DNA of 33,943 nucleotides from JBDHTS01 sp044220535 (GCA_044220535.1 JBGAQU010000021.1:1-33943), one strand, 5' to 3'; shown: positions 1 through 8,506, numbered from the stretch's first letter. Notes: generated by a model not told the origin, from the sequence alone. Numbers and translations are program-made.

Positions 1-339
1 CAGGGCCGGATGGCTTTCGCGGTCCGGCAATCCAGCGTCGCAGAGGGCGCAGGCGGAGAGCAAAGCTGAGAGTTGCAGCTTGTCATGCATCAGTGTGGCG
101 GCGTAGTTGCGTTCCGTTTCCAGTTGGAACCCGCCGAGCTGGTCGTTACCGCTGCGGCTGGACCAGCGGGCGTCGACGAGGTTGCCAGGTTCGAGCATGC
201 CGCGTTTTTTCGACGACTGGCCGCCATGGACGTAGCCCGCGTGGCGGCCGTGGTTTTCGGTGAGCAAAGTCACGACCGCGCCAGCCTCGCCGTGCGGGCG
301 CATTTTGAGAACGATGCCTTGATCCTGCCAGTTTTCCAT
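1..339 (-). CDS. recO: DNA repair protein RecO, N-terminal part (cut by window edge)
   Basis: The minus strand from an ATG at 339 reads open to base 1, giving 113 residues that begin MENWQDQGIVLKMRPHGEAG and continue with LLTENHGRHAGYVHGG. This is the OB-fold N-terminus typical of RecO: a short strand ending in an 'G-I-V/I-L' turn, then a basic 'HGRH.G.V.GG' loop. RecO works with RecF and RecR, annealing DNA strands and loading RecA on SSB-coated single strands during gap repair. The C-terminal helical and zinc-binding portion lies outside the window. The plus-strand reading at 73-441 is an antisense shadow. The start is firm because the family's first strand begins directly after this methionine and no in-frame upstream ATG fits better. 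Confidence 0.9.
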   Translation of the reverse strand, partial: MENWQDQGIVLKMRPHGEAGAVVTLLTENHGRHAGYVHGGQSSKKRGMLEPGNLVDARWSSRSGNDQLGGFQLETERNYAATLMHDKLQLSALLSACALCDAGLPDRESHPAL

Positions 340-360
340 GGTTTAAGCTTATACCATCTT

Positions 361-442
361 GTCATCCCCGCGAAAGCGGGGATCTCCCTGGCCTTAGAGC
401 GCGATTTTTCCGGCGGGGGATCCCCGCTTTCGCGGGGATGAC
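361..442. repeat. Dispersed palindromic element, GTCATCCCCGCGAAAGC type
   Basis: The arms GTCATCCCCGCGAAAGCGGG (from 361) and its reverse complement (ending 442) enclose about 35 bases. Each arm can also fold into its own small hairpin. The element sits between the divergent starts of recO and the histidine-phosphatase gene. A close relative lies at 23059-23146, and other members with GCCGGG cores lie elsewhere in the window. Confidence 0.9.
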
Positions 443-463
443 AGTTTAGAAAGAGAAAAACAG

Positions 464-1108
464 ATGCTCCCTGCCCGTTCTTTTTACCTGATCCGCCATG
501 GGCAAAGCCTGGCGAATATCGAACATATTACGGCGGGCGGTCAGGCGGACAGCCCGCTGTCGCCGCTGGGGCATGAGCAAGGAAAGACTCTGGCGCCGTT
601 TTTGGGGCAGCTGGAGATCAAGCCGTCGCATCTTTATCACAGCACCATGATGCGGGCGCGGGATACGGCGATGTATCTGAATGAGACGCTGAAGCTGGGT
701 GCGACGGCTGTGCGCGATTTGCGCGAGCATGAGATGGGCGCGTGGGACGGGATTCCGTGGAAAGAGGTGCTGCCGCATGTGGTGGCGGGGGAAACGCCGC
801 CGGGCGGTGAGAATACCAGCATGTTCGCGCAGCGGATCCAGAGCACGATCAACGATATTCTTCTGAAGCATATGGAAGGCGACCCGCCCATTCTGGTGGC
901 GCATGGCGGGCTGTTCCATGCAATCGGGTTTTTATATGAATACGGCATGTCGGAAGTGCAGAACTGTCACCTGCATTATTTCGAGCCGGAGGCGCTGTTT
1001 GATACTTTCCCGTGGCGCGTTTGGATGTTTGATGTTGAGGGTGACAGGCTGGTGAAGAAGCCTGCGCCGTTCTGTTTGTCGCAGGCGCTGGAGAAGGTGG
1101 CGGTTTAA
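464..1108 (+). CDS. Histidine phosphatase (phosphoglycerate-mutase-like) family protein
   Basis: This 214-residue protein has the histidine-phosphatase signature L-I-R-H-G at residues 9-13, with His12 as the expected phospho-accepting residue. Other family features are Arg64 in MRARDT, an acidic REHEMG loop at 87-92, and the second catalytic histidine, His147, in LVAHGG. The length fits the small cytosolic members (cofactor-dependent phosphoglycerate mutase, CobC, general phosphatases). The substrate cannot be read from the sequence: there is no CobC or SixA context, and the neighbours are recO and folP. The ATG at 464 follows a purine-rich stretch just after a palindromic repeat. It is the only plus-strand gene in the first 7 kb and appears to be a single-gene unit. 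Confidence 0.9.
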   Translation: MLPARSFYLIRHGQSLANIEHITAGGQADSPLSPLGHEQGKTLAPFLGQLEIKPSHLYHSTMMRARDTAMYLNETLKLGATAVRDLREHEMGAWDGIPWKEVLPHVVAGETPPGGENTSMFAQRIQSTINDILLKHMEGDPPILVAHGGLFHAIGFLYEYGMSEVQNCHLHYFEPEALFDTFPWRVWMFDVEGDRLVKKPAPFCLSQALEKVAV

Positions 1109-1110
1109 AG

Positions 1111-1247
1111 AAAAAAGTTTTTACCGCAGAGGCGCGGAGGACACGGAGAAGGAAGAAAGGTTTTGACACAGAGAGCACAGAGTTAAGAAAGAGGGCACAG
1201 AGAGTCTGTGAACTCCTTTTTCCTCTGTGTACTCTGTGTCCAAAGTC
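1111..1247. repeat. Intergenic CAGAG-rich imperfect inverted repeat
   Basis: The stretch begins with ACCGCAGAGGCGCGGAGG and continues with several CACAGAG units. The segment at about 1161-1182 (TTTTGACACAGAGAGCACAG) is nearly the reverse complement of about 1223-1247, so the region can fold into a long imperfect hairpin. It fills the space between the convergent histidine-phosphatase and folP genes and could act as a two-way terminator. Similar CAGAG-rich repeats are scattered in many bacterial genomes; that link is from memory, not from a search. Confidence 0.6.
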
Positions 1248-1266
1248 TTTTTTTGCCTGCGGCGCT

Positions 1267-2064
1267 TTATTTCAGTGAACTGAAAATATCGAAGGCCTGA
1301 CGTGTTTCCGCCACGTCGTGAACCCTGAAGATTTGTACAGCTTGAGACAGGCCGTGCAACGCGGCGGCGATGGAGCCACCGAGACGGTCCGTTGCGTTTG
1401 TGCCGCCGATGAAGCTTTTTCTGGATGCGCCGAGGAGCAGCGGAACGCCGAGCGCGGTGAAGCGGTTTAGGTTTTTTATCAGGGTTAGATTGTGTTCAAC
1501 TGTTTTGCCGAAGCCGATGCCGGGGTCGGCGATCAGGCGGCTTTTCGCGATACCAGCCGTTTCACATGTGGATATCCGGCTCGACAGAAACTCAAAGACG
1601 TCTTCCACAACATTCTGATATTGGGGATTTTTCTGCATGGTGGCGAGGTCGCCCTGCATATGCATTATGCATACGAAACAGTTTCCGGAAGCGACAGTTT
1701 TAATTGAGTCCGGATCGTGTCGAAGGGCGGAAACGTCGTTGATGATTTCGATACCGAGCGACATAGCGTAACGCATGGTAGAGGCGTTGCGGGTGTCGAC
1801 GGAGATCATGGCCTTGCAATTGGCCGCTTTCAGCTTTTCGATGACGGGGAGGATGCGGCCTTGTTCTTCCTGCGGGGAGACGGGCGTTGCGCCGGGGCGG
1901 GTGGATTCGCCGCCGATGTCGAGGATGTGGGCGCCCTGCCCTGCCAGTTTCATGGCGTGGTCGAAGGGATCGTATTTGCCGCCGTCGGAGAAACTGTCAG
2001 GCGTGGCGTTGACGATGCCCATGATGTAGGGACCGCCGGTCAGGAATGGATTGTCAGGCGGCAT
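1267..2064 (-). CDS. folP: Dihydropteroate synthase
   Basis: The 265-residue protein condenses p-aminobenzoate with 6-hydroxymethyl-dihydropterin diphosphate to make dihydropteroate, the sulfonamide-target step of folate synthesis. All the classic TIM-barrel motifs are present: MGIVNATPDSFSDGG near residues 15-29 with the metal-binding Asn19, DIGGESTRPGA at about 49-59, DPGIGFGKT in the second half, and LLGASRKSFIGG with the substrate-binding lysine. The length is normal. Its 5' end overlaps the stop of folK by 11 bases (2054-2064), so the two are probably translated in a coupled way. The C-terminus runs into a repeat-filled gap. Confidence 0.97.
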   Translation of the reverse strand: MPPDNPFLTGGPYIMGIVNATPDSFSDGGKYDPFDHAMKLAGQGAHILDIGGESTRPGATPVSPQEEQGRILPVIEKLKAANCKAMISVDTRNASTMRYAMSLGIEIINDVSALRHDPDSIKTVASGNCFVCIMHMQGDLATMQKNPQYQNVVEDVFEFLSSRISTCETAGIAKSRLIADPGIGFGKTVEHNLTLIKNLNRFTALGVPLLLGASRKSFIGGTNATDRLGGSIAAALHGLSQAVQIFRVHDVAETRQAFDIFSSLK

Positions 2065-2554
2065 GCATCTGCACGGGGCGCGCTTCCTGATCGTCCGGAA
2101 GGTCGCTGATGAGGCCGGTCAAGGGCATGGTTAGGACGGGGTGCGTCCAGTGTGGCGCGATTTCCTGCAGCGGCAGCAAGACGAACGCACGGCGATGCAT
2201 GCGGGGATGCGGGACGATCAGCTCAGGTTTACTTAGAACCGTGTCGTTATAGGCGATCAGGTCGAGATCCAAGACGCGCGGGGCGTTGCGGACGGTGCGG
2301 ACACGGCCGAAGGCTTCTTCGATGCTCTGGAGCGTTTCGAGCAATCCGTATGGTGAAAGAGCGGTTTCAATCACGACAACCTCATTGTGGTACCAGGGTT
2401 GGTCGGAGATCGGCACGGGTGCAGTCAGCCAGGTGGAAGATTGGGCGGTGATTTTCAGGCCTGCGTTTTCCATGGCGTAGCGTGCGGCGCGCAGTGTTTC
2501 ATGCGGCTGGCCGTGGCGGCTGGGCAGGTTTGCGCCGAGGGCGATCAGGATCAT
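2054..2554 (-). CDS. folK: 2-amino-4-hydroxy-6-hydroxymethyldihydropteridine pyrophosphokinase
   Basis: This enzyme transfers pyrophosphate from ATP to hydroxymethyl-dihydropterin, making the substrate used by FolP, which is encoded immediately downstream. Visible family features are the N-terminal IALGANLPS strand-turn, W-x-T-A-P-V, the signature NAPRVLDLDLI with the two metal-binding aspartates, and PHPRMHRRAFVLLPL near the C-terminus. I chose the ATG at 2554, giving 166 residues starting MILIALGAN, because homologues start right before this strand. The in-frame extension to 2587 is translated from the adjacent AACTCGC-type repeat and would add eleven unrelated residues. Confidence 0.95.
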   Translation of the reverse strand: MILIALGANLPSRHGQPHETLRAARYAMENAGLKITAQSSTWLTAPVPISDQPWYHNEVVVIETALSPYGLLETLQSIEEAFGRVRTVRNAPRVLDLDLIAYNDTVLSKPELIVPHPRMHRRAFVLLPLQEIAPHWTHPVLTMPLTGLISDLPDDQEARPVQMHAA

Positions 2555-2633
2555 AGTTGCGAGTTGCGAGTTGTCAGTTGCGAGCAATTAGTTAACAGAA
2601 AATGCTCGCAACTCGCAACTTTAAACTGGCAAC
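2555..2633. repeat. Heptamer-like GTTGCGA array forming a long hairpin
   Basis: Tandem degenerate units of GTTGCGA on the left side (2555-2586) face the inverted units TCGCAAC on the right (2603-2633). The tightest part is GTTGCGAGCA at 2577-2586 pairing perfectly with TGCTCGCAAC at 2603-2612 around a 16-base AT-rich loop. The array fills the whole space between the ycbK-like stop and the folK start. It could attenuate or terminate transcription into folK, but no clean U-tract is visible. Confidence 0.75.
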
Positions 2634-3236
2634 TCAGGCTTTCGCACCCCAGATGCGGACTTTGCCGGTGTCCATATGGACGAAGTCGCTTTTGGGGTAG
2701 TAGCCAACGCCGCCGGCGCCGAGCTTGATGCCGGCCTGACGCAGGCCAGAGGTGGAATAGCCCGGAAGGCGGATGTCGATGGCCTGACCCGTTAAGTGCA
2801 ACGAGTTGCGGGCAACGCCTTCCGACGTGGCGCGGAGCATGGCGTTGGTTTTCGGGGAACGGTAGCCGGACAGAACCTCAAACGCCTCATCCGTGCCCAT
2901 GCGGTGACGTACGCTGCACAGAATATCCATGACGCGCGGATCGATCGGGAAGATTTCACCGGTGCGGAAGTCGCGGAGGACGTAGTTGATCTTGTCGAAG
3001 GATTCAGGAAGGTAACGGTCGCCGACGCGGTAGGCGCCGGTGAAGGAGTCGCCCGTATGCTGGTTCCTGAATGAAATGGTGAAGGTTCCGGAGTCCGGAA
3101 GCGCCAGCCTGCTGGTCGCGTGGGCGGAACCGATAAAGGTGGGAACGCACATCCCCGCCATGGCCAGAAGGCCGCCTTTTAGAACTTGCCGTTTAGAAAG
3201 ACCGGAAGATTGTTGCCCGGCTGTAACATCAGACAT
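2634..3236 (-). CDS. YcbK-like DUF882 / M15-family peptidoglycan peptidase, exported
   Basis: The 200-residue protein has an N-terminal export signal: a basic SKRQVLKGG segment at 14-22, a hydrophobic stretch, and a likely cut after SAHA near residue 40. The KR pair resembles a weak twin-arginine signal. The mature part carries the M15/DUF882 zinc signature: SGYRS at 123-127, HLTGQAID at 147-154 (His147, Asp154) and HMDTG at 187-191 (His187, Asp189). Such proteins are predicted peptidoglycan endo- or carboxypeptidases of the periplasm. The gene lies just downstream of the L,D-transpeptidase on the same strand, the same pairing as ycbB-ycbK in E. coli. That supports a joint role in cell-wall crosslink remodelling, but activity on a particular bond is inference. 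Confidence 0.9.
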   Translation of the reverse strand: MSDVTAGQQSSGLSKRQVLKGGLLAMAGMCVPTFIGSAHATSRLALPDSGTFTISFRNQHTGDSFTGAYRVGDRYLPESFDKINYVLRDFRTGEIFPIDPRVMDILCSVRHRMGTDEAFEVLSGYRSPKTNAMLRATSEGVARNSLHLTGQAIDIRLPGYSTSGLRQAGIKLGAGGVGYYPKSDFVHMDTGKVRIWGAKA

Positions 3237-3392
3237 GATCTTTTGACCTGGTAATTAATACGATAGCTGACGGAACTTTTAGCAGAAGCGCTCGGTTTGG
3301 GTAAAGCCCTTAAAGTAATTATACGTCAGTGAAACTTACGAAACAATATATCCGGCAAAAGGTAAAATACTGTTAAAATATGAGCTTAACCG

Positions 3393-5141
3393 CTATTGCC
3401 GCTTTGCTTCGGCGAGTTGTGCATTACTTTTTTTTGGAGCCAGTTCTGCTTTCTCCGTACTATTTCCAGGCAACCAAAACGACTCGTTTTTATCCATAAT
3501 ATTTAAAATGATATTGTCCTGACCGTAAATATCCTGGCCATAGACGATGTTGCCAGTGTCATCCAGCCAAGCCGTCAGATAAACGATATAGATCGGAAGG
3601 CGCTGGCCGATGCTGACATCTGTCTGATTGCCTTTCGCCACCATTTTCTGCATACGCGCATCATCCCACCCATTTTCATGAGCCAGAACGAAACGCGCCA
3701 TGCTGACGGGATCGGACAGGCGAATACATCCCGAACTTAAAAAACGCTCACTCTGGCTGAACAATTCACGGTGGTTGGTATCGTGCAGGTAAATATCATA
3801 GTCGTTCGGCATCAGGACGCGGATCAGGCCGAGCGAATTGTGATCGCCCGGCACCTGCACCATATGAAGGCGGTTCATTTCGGCAGCGCTGACATTCTGC
3901 CAATCCACCTGGGCCGGATCGAGCATGACACGTTTGCCGTCGACGATTTTATAGAGGTTGATATTTTTTTCCGCGAGGATGCCCGGATCTTCTTTCAGGA
4001 TCGGCAGGAAATCCTTCATCTTAATGCTTTGCGGCACGGTCCAGCGCGGGTTGAAACGGATGCCGGTGATTTCGGTGCGGAAGGCTTTCGTGGGGCGATC
4101 CACCTTACCCACCACGACCGGCATCTGCATCGCGACTTTGCCGCCGTCCACAGCCCATAGCATTTGCGACGGGATATTGACCAGCACGTAACGGTCCGGC
4201 TTTGCCTGGTCCATCCAGCGCAGGCGTTCCATGTTGACGACAATCTGGCGCATGCGGGATTGGGATGAACGGTTCATCATATCCAGTGTTTTCGCGCCAA
4301 TGATCCCATCTGCTTTCATGCCACGGGCTTTCTGGAACGATTTAACTGCATCGGCCAAGGCAGGATCATAGAGATCAGCAGGCGCGTCGCCCTGCTCCAC
4401 CTTCAAACGTTCGCGCAAGGCCGATATGCCTTCATAAGAATGGCCGGGGATCAGTTTTTGGCCGCCGAAATCCAAAGGTTTTGTGGATTCACCGGCTTCC
4501 GCCCGCGCCAGAGCAATCAATTCGGCGCGAAGTTTTTTATAGAGGGCATCCTGTGGCGCCATGGCTTCCATGGCGCCTGACGGGTCATCGGATTTTGCGA
4601 TGACTTCCAATGCCCCTTGGTAGGCCAGAGACGGACGCCAGTATTTTGCATCTTGCCGGATCGCATTGGGATTCAGGCGCATGCCGTTGATGTCGTGGCC
4701 ATAGCGCATGACGGCATCACTGACCAGAATTTCGAGACGGTCCGACTGATTGGGATTGTTTGCCTTTAGAAGATCGGCAATTTCATTGATGTGATAGTGA
4801 AGCGGATTCAGGCCGTGCGACCAGCTGCGCTGCAGGATTTGCTCCACCTTTTTGGTTTCGGCCAGTTTTGAATTGTTGCCGGTCCATTGCGGCGCATAAT
4901 TGTGAGCTTCATAAAACGCCTTCAGGGCCACAATGTCGACGACCTCCTTCGCATCCAAAGTATTGACGGTTTCGCGCAGGCTTGCCTTTTGCATCAGGCC
5001 GGCAATGATGGGGATGCGGGACATAATGGATTCCGCGGATACAGGCAGAACGGGAAGAATAAGCAATGCGCAAGCACTGGCACATGCCAATAGAGTCAGG
5101 CGCTTTTTTATCAGTGGTTTATGAGAGGTCAATTCAGCCAT
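3393..5141 (-). CDS. L,D-transpeptidase with peptidoglycan-binding domain (YcbB/LdtD-like)
   Basis: The 582-residue protein starts with a basic stretch and hydrophobic segment (residues 12-36), a signal peptide cut after VSA or a membrane anchor. An N-terminal scaffold region follows to about 230, then a PG_binding_1-type repeat at about 232-290 (AVKSFQKARGMKADGIIGAKT). The YkuD catalytic domain occupies about 315-500. Its active-site motif SSGCIRLSDP puts the nucleophile at Cys472, and YLHDT at 451-455 supplies the conserved His453. The enzyme forms 3-3 crosslinks between meso-diaminopimelate residues in the periplasm and is beta-lactam-tolerant apart from carbapenems. The domain order and length match LdtD/YcbB. 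The 156-base gap before the ycbK-like gene suggests either an internal promoter or a loose operon. Confidence 0.94.
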   Translation of the reverse strand: MAELTSHKPLIKKRLTLLACASACALLILPVLPVSAESIMSRIPIIAGLMQKASLRETVNTLDAKEVVDIVALKAFYEAHNYAPQWTGNNSKLAETKKVEQILQRSWSHGLNPLHYHINEIADLLKANNPNQSDRLEILVSDAVMRYGHDINGMRLNPNAIRQDAKYWRPSLAYQGALEVIAKSDDPSGAMEAMAPQDALYKKLRAELIALARAEAGESTKPLDFGGQKLIPGHSYEGISALRERLKVEQGDAPADLYDPALADAVKSFQKARGMKADGIIGAKTLDMMNRSSQSRMRQIVVNMERLRWMDQAKPDRYVLVNIPSQMLWAVDGGKVAMQMPVVVGKVDRPTKAFRTEITGIRFNPRWTVPQSIKMKDFLPILKEDPGILAEKNINLYKIVDGKRVMLDPAQVDWQNVSAAEMNRLHMVQVPGDHNSLGLIRVLMPNDYDIYLHDTNHRELFSQSERFLSSGCIRLSDPVSMARFVLAHENGWDDARMQKMVAKGNQTDVSIGQRLPIYIVYLTAWLDDTGNIVYGQDIYGQDNIILNIMDKNESFWLPGNSTEKAELAPKKSNAQLAEAKRQ

Positions 5142-5225
5142 ATTTCATAATTGCTTAGCAGGGCTTACGCCCTACCATTGTTACGCCAAAGGATTAAGAG
5201 AGGATTAGCACGTGTTCCGATTGTA

Positions 5226-5248
5226 CCAACAATTACGGCGATTGTTGG
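5226..5248. other. Small perfect hairpin downstream of ilvD
   Basis: CCAACAAT at 5226-5233 pairs with ATTGTTGG at 5241-5248 around a seven-base loop. It lies between the start of the L,D-transpeptidase gene and the end of ilvD. No U-tract follows on either strand, so a role in 3'-end protection of ilvD mRNA is only a possibility. Confidence 0.45.
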
Positions 5249-5260
5249 GTTCATTATATT

Positions 5261-5289
5261 CCCTTCTCCCTTCGGGGAGAGGGGTTTTT
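5261..5289 (+). terminator. Terminator-like hairpin beside ilvD stop
   Basis: CCCTTCTCCC pairs with GGGAGAGGGG (one bulged base) around a TTCG-type loop and is followed on the plus strand by five Ts. The T-run is on the plus side, yet the adjacent gene (ilvD) is on the minus strand and no plus-strand gene is seen upstream. It may instead be a repeat fragment, or act on minus-strand transcripts as a stable 3' hairpin. Confidence 0.35.
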
Positions 5290-5295
5290 AATACT

Positions 5296-7038
5296 TCACA
5301 AATCGGCGAATATGTGGGTTTCGCTGGCTGCCCCTGGATGGGTCACCGCCCCTTTCACAGCCGGACCCACCAGCTGAGCGTATTTCCACAGGGCGCCGGA
5401 CTGGTAGTTGTGCTGGCGGGGTTTCCAGGCTTTTTTGCGGTCGGCGAGTTCGGTATCGGAGAGAAGAACGTCCAGCGTGCCTTTATCTGCGTCGATGCGG
5501 ATCATGTCACCGTCTTTCAGCAGGGCGATGGGGCCACCGACGGCAGCCTCCGGCCCGACATGGCCGATGCAGAAACCGCGCGTGCCGCCGGAAAAGCGGC
5601 CGTCTGTGATCAACGCGACCTTGCCGCCTGTGCCCTGCCCGTATAAGGCCGCCGTGGTGGAGAGCATTTCGCGCATGCCGGGGCCGCCTTTGGGGCCTTC
5701 GTAGCGGATGATGAGGACATCGCCGTCTTTATATTCGCGTTTTTGCACGGCGGCAAAGCAGGCTTCTTCGGAGTCGAAGCAGCGGGCCGGGCCTTCGAAG
5801 ACCAATTCCGTCATGCCTGCGATTTTGACGATGGCGCCGTCGGGGGCGAGGTTCCCCTTCAGGCCGACGACGCCGCCCGTCGGGTAGATCGGTTTTTTGA
5901 CGGGGTAGACCACATCCTGATTTTGCGGGAATTTCACGTCTTTCAGGTTTTCGGCGATGGTCTTGCCGGTGACGGTGATGCAGTCGCCATGGATCAGGCC
6001 GTGGTCGAGCAATTCTTTCAGGACGACGCCAACGCCGCCGACATCGAACAAGTCTTTCGCCACGTATTTACCGCCAGGGCGGAGGTTGGCGATATAGGGG
6101 GTTTTCTTGAAGATTTCGGCAACGGCGAACAGGTCGAAATCGATGCCTGCTTCGTGTGCGATGGCGGGAAGATGCAAGGCAGCGTTGGTGGAGCCACCTG
6201 TCGCGGCGACGATGACGGCGGCGTTTTCCAGGGATTTGCGCGTGACGATATCGCGCGGGCGCAGGCCGGATTTGATAAGTTCAACGACCGCCCTGCCCGA
6301 GGCTTCCGCATATTCATCGCGGCTTTCGTAGGGTGCGGGGGCGCCTGCCGAATTCGGCAAAGCAAGGCCCATCGCTTCGGAGACGCAGGCCATGGTGTTG
6401 GCGGTGAACTGGCCACCGCAGGCGCCAGCGGACGGGCATGCGACGCATTCGAGTTCGTGCAGGTCTTTATCGCTGAACAGGCCAGCGGCGTGTTTGCCGA
6501 CGCCTTCGAAGACGTTGACGATATCGACGTCCTGCCCCCGGAATTTTCCGGGCAGGATGGTGCCGCCATACATGAAAACGGACGGCACGTTCAGGCGGAC
6601 CATGACCATCATCATGCCCGGCAGGGATTTATCGCAGCCCGCGAGGCCCACAAGCGCGTCGTAGCAATGGCCGCGCATGGTCAGCTCAACGGAATCCGCA
6701 ATGGTATCGCGGCTGGCGAGCGAGGAGCGCATGCCTTCATGGCCCATGGCGATGCCGTCGGTGACGGTGATGGTGGTGAATTCGCGGGGGGTGGCGCCGG
6801 AGGCGGAGACGCCTTTTTTGACGGCCTGAGCCTGCCTTGAAAGGGCGATATTGCAGGGCGCGGCTTCGTTCCAGCAGGTGGCGACGCCGACCAGAGGCTG
6901 GTGGATTTCCTCCTCCGTCAGGCCCATAGCATAATAATAGGCGCGATGGGGCGCGGATTTGGGGCCTTCGGTGACGTAGCGGGAGACGAGTTTGGATTTA
7001 TCCCAGCCGCTTTTATGCTTTTTTTCATGATTTGGCAT
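5296..7038 (-). CDS. ilvD: Dihydroxy-acid dehydratase
   Basis: The 580-residue enzyme dehydrates 2,3-dihydroxy-isovalerate and dihydroxy-methylvalerate to the keto acids that precede valine and isoleucine. It is of the ILVD/EDD family. The iron-sulfur ligands are expected at Cys62 (CWNEAAPCN), Cys135 (GCDKSLPG) and Cys207 (CPSAGACGGQFTANTM), and the C-terminal half has the usual ALITDGRFSGGTRG segment. The ATG at 7038 is preceded by an ideal ribosome site, AGGAG with six to seven bases spacing, which fixes the start. No other branched-chain gene lies nearby, so it is a stand-alone unit. Its promoter should lie in the short divergent gap before 7121. Confidence 0.97.
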   Translation of the reverse strand: MPNHEKKHKSGWDKSKLVSRYVTEGPKSAPHRAYYYAMGLTEEEIHQPLVGVATCWNEAAPCNIALSRQAQAVKKGVSASGATPREFTTITVTDGIAMGHEGMRSSLASRDTIADSVELTMRGHCYDALVGLAGCDKSLPGMMMVMVRLNVPSVFMYGGTILPGKFRGQDVDIVNVFEGVGKHAAGLFSDKDLHELECVACPSAGACGGQFTANTMACVSEAMGLALPNSAGAPAPYESRDEYAEASGRAVVELIKSGLRPRDIVTRKSLENAAVIVAATGGSTNAALHLPAIAHEAGIDFDLFAVAEIFKKTPYIANLRPGGKYVAKDLFDVGGVGVVLKELLDHGLIHGDCITVTGKTIAENLKDVKFPQNQDVVYPVKKPIYPTGGVVGLKGNLAPDGAIVKIAGMTELVFEGPARCFDSEEACFAAVQKREYKDGDVLIIRYEGPKGGPGMREMLSTTAALYGQGTGGKVALITDGRFSGGTRGFCIGHVGPEAAVGGPIALLKDGDMIRIDADKGTLDVLLSDTELADRKKAWKPRQHNYQSGALWKYAQLVGPAVKGAVTHPGAASETHIFADL

Positions 7039-7120
7039 ATAATTCTCCTAAGGCTGGGCGTTTATCGAGCATTAAGGTTTATAGGAAAACCGGTTCGAAC
7101 TCAATTATTAGGCGGGATTG

Positions 7121-8413
7121 ATGGCAGGATTAGTGACCAATTTTATGGCTGCCGCTTCGATCGTCACGACAGCCCATGTCCATCAGGAGGCAGCGTCCGG
7201 CCTTGAATTGCTGGCGCGATCCCCTATCCCTGATCTGGTTATCGTGAGCAAGACGGATGTTCCCGAGGAAAACGATAGCTCTTTAACAAAAATAGTAAAA
7301 AACGTCGGGTTGACCTATGCCTTTACCAAAGCAGGCGTTGAACGATCGCGTCTTTCGTTAGCATTAAAAATGGCCGAAGTCATAGCAGACCCTAAACAAC
7401 CATTCTTAGAGAATGGCGGCGCTTTGTTTCTAGGACTTAAAAATATAATTCCTAAACAGTCACAGTTGCTAAATTCTGACCTGTTGAAAAGAATCACGGA
7501 TGTATACGAAGACATCGATAAAGGCATGATTGTATATGACCCCAAAGACGACGGATTTGCAAAAGGGGCAAGTGGACTTAAGGGCGCTTCCAATACATTT
7601 ATACCTGGCACAGAAGAAGACCTAATTGCTCTAAAACTTGCTCATGAGGCTGGCCATGCCGTAGCAGGACGTTCAGAACAAAAAGCCGACCAGTTCGCAT
7701 TTGAAAGCTATCAAAATGCAGTTAGCGCCGGCCAGCCATTAAGCCTGGATTTTCTGCATTCTTTTCGTGCCATGCGCACAATATACGATATGAGTACAAA
7801 TCCGAACGACACTGCACTTGATAAACACACATATGCAAGCATGAACAACTTCCAATGGGAGAAAGACACCGAACGCTTTTCGGATGAAATGACGCCGGAG
7901 CAGTATAGACAGGCCGTCACTTCCGTCCAAAATATGCTGTATGAAAAGGCGGGTATATCTTTAGAAACACCCAAAATGAGACTCAATTCCCTGGATATGC
8001 TTTTCCCTTCTTCTATTCTATCCGATGCAAACAAGCAGAAAATAGCTTTGGCCGATACGCCTGAAGAGCAGGCAAAAATTATGGATCAGGCGCATTTGTC
8101 AGCAGAACAAAAAAGCCTGTATTTTGAGGACACAAAAAACAGACAAATAGATTTGGGCTATAATGCAGCAATACCATACCAACCTGAGCTGGCTTATAAC
8201 GCCGCCCTGCAAATACAGTCGGAAATTGAAAAAAGAGGGAATGAAACAGAGAAACTCTTTTTGAAACGCTACATTGAAGCTGCCCAACGATACCAGCCGG
8301 AATTGTTTGGCGTTCAAGATGCCGACAGAAAATCCAACACGCCTGTTACGGATCGGGGGATTACGTTGATGCAGGTGAAGCACCCTGCACCGGCCCCGTT
8401 GCCGACGAACTGA
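7121..8413 (+). CDS. Putative HEXXH zinc peptidase, unknown family
   Basis: This 430-residue protein is not recognised as a whole. The clearest motif is LAHEAGHAVAGRSEQKAD: His175, Glu176 and His179 form an HEXXH zinc site, followed closely by Glu186 and an A-D-Q-F-A segment. The latter is reminiscent of the E-x-x-A-D/N-x-F-A helix in ImmA/IrrE-like and M48-like peptidases, but the spacing after HEXXH is shorter than in those families. The C-terminal 200 residues are charged and helical with no cysteine-rich or membrane pattern. The N-terminus is mildly hydrophobic, so secretion is possible but not clear. I chose the ATG at 7121 over an adjacent TTG at 7118. Base composition is AT-richer than the flanking ilvD and pfkA, which suggests acquired DNA. 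Confidence 0.65.
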   Translation: MAGLVTNFMAAASIVTTAHVHQEAASGLELLARSPIPDLVIVSKTDVPEENDSSLTKIVKNVGLTYAFTKAGVERSRLSLALKMAEVIADPKQPFLENGGALFLGLKNIIPKQSQLLNSDLLKRITDVYEDIDKGMIVYDPKDDGFAKGASGLKGASNTFIPGTEEDLIALKLAHEAGHAVAGRSEQKADQFAFESYQNAVSAGQPLSLDFLHSFRAMRTIYDMSTNPNDTALDKHTYASMNNFQWEKDTERFSDEMTPEQYRQAVTSVQNMLYEKAGISLETPKMRLNSLDMLFPSSILSDANKQKIALADTPEEQAKIMDQAHLSAEQKSLYFEDTKNRQIDLGYNAAIPYQPELAYNAALQIQSEIEKRGNETEKLFLKRYIEAAQRYQPELFGVQDADRKSNTPVTDRGITLMQVKHPAPAPLPTN

Positions 8414-8445
8414 TTTCAGGAGCCGATGCCGCCCATTTATAATTT

Positions 8446-8474
8446 TTGATTTATTGATTTATTTGTCATATAAT
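8446..8474 (+). promoter_or_regulatory. Sigma-70-type promoter for the exported protein gene
   Basis: TTGATT at 8446-8451 and a perfect TATAAT at 8469-8474 are separated by 17 bases. They lie 33 bases before the ATG at 8507, with a GAGGG ribosome-site candidate between. The match indicates that the second AT-rich gene has its own promoter and need not be co-transcribed with the peptidase gene. Confidence 0.65.
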
Positions 8475-8506
8475 ACATAAAGTGATGAAATGAGGGTTTT
8501 TAAAAT

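Noticed and set aside
73..441. A 122-codon plus-strand frame at the left edge
   Set aside because: It is antisense to recO and ends in the repeat translation V-I-P-A-K-A-G-I.
5743..6840. A 365-codon plus-strand reading frame inside ilvD
   Set aside because: Antisense shadow of a certain gene, with biased composition and no recognisable motif.
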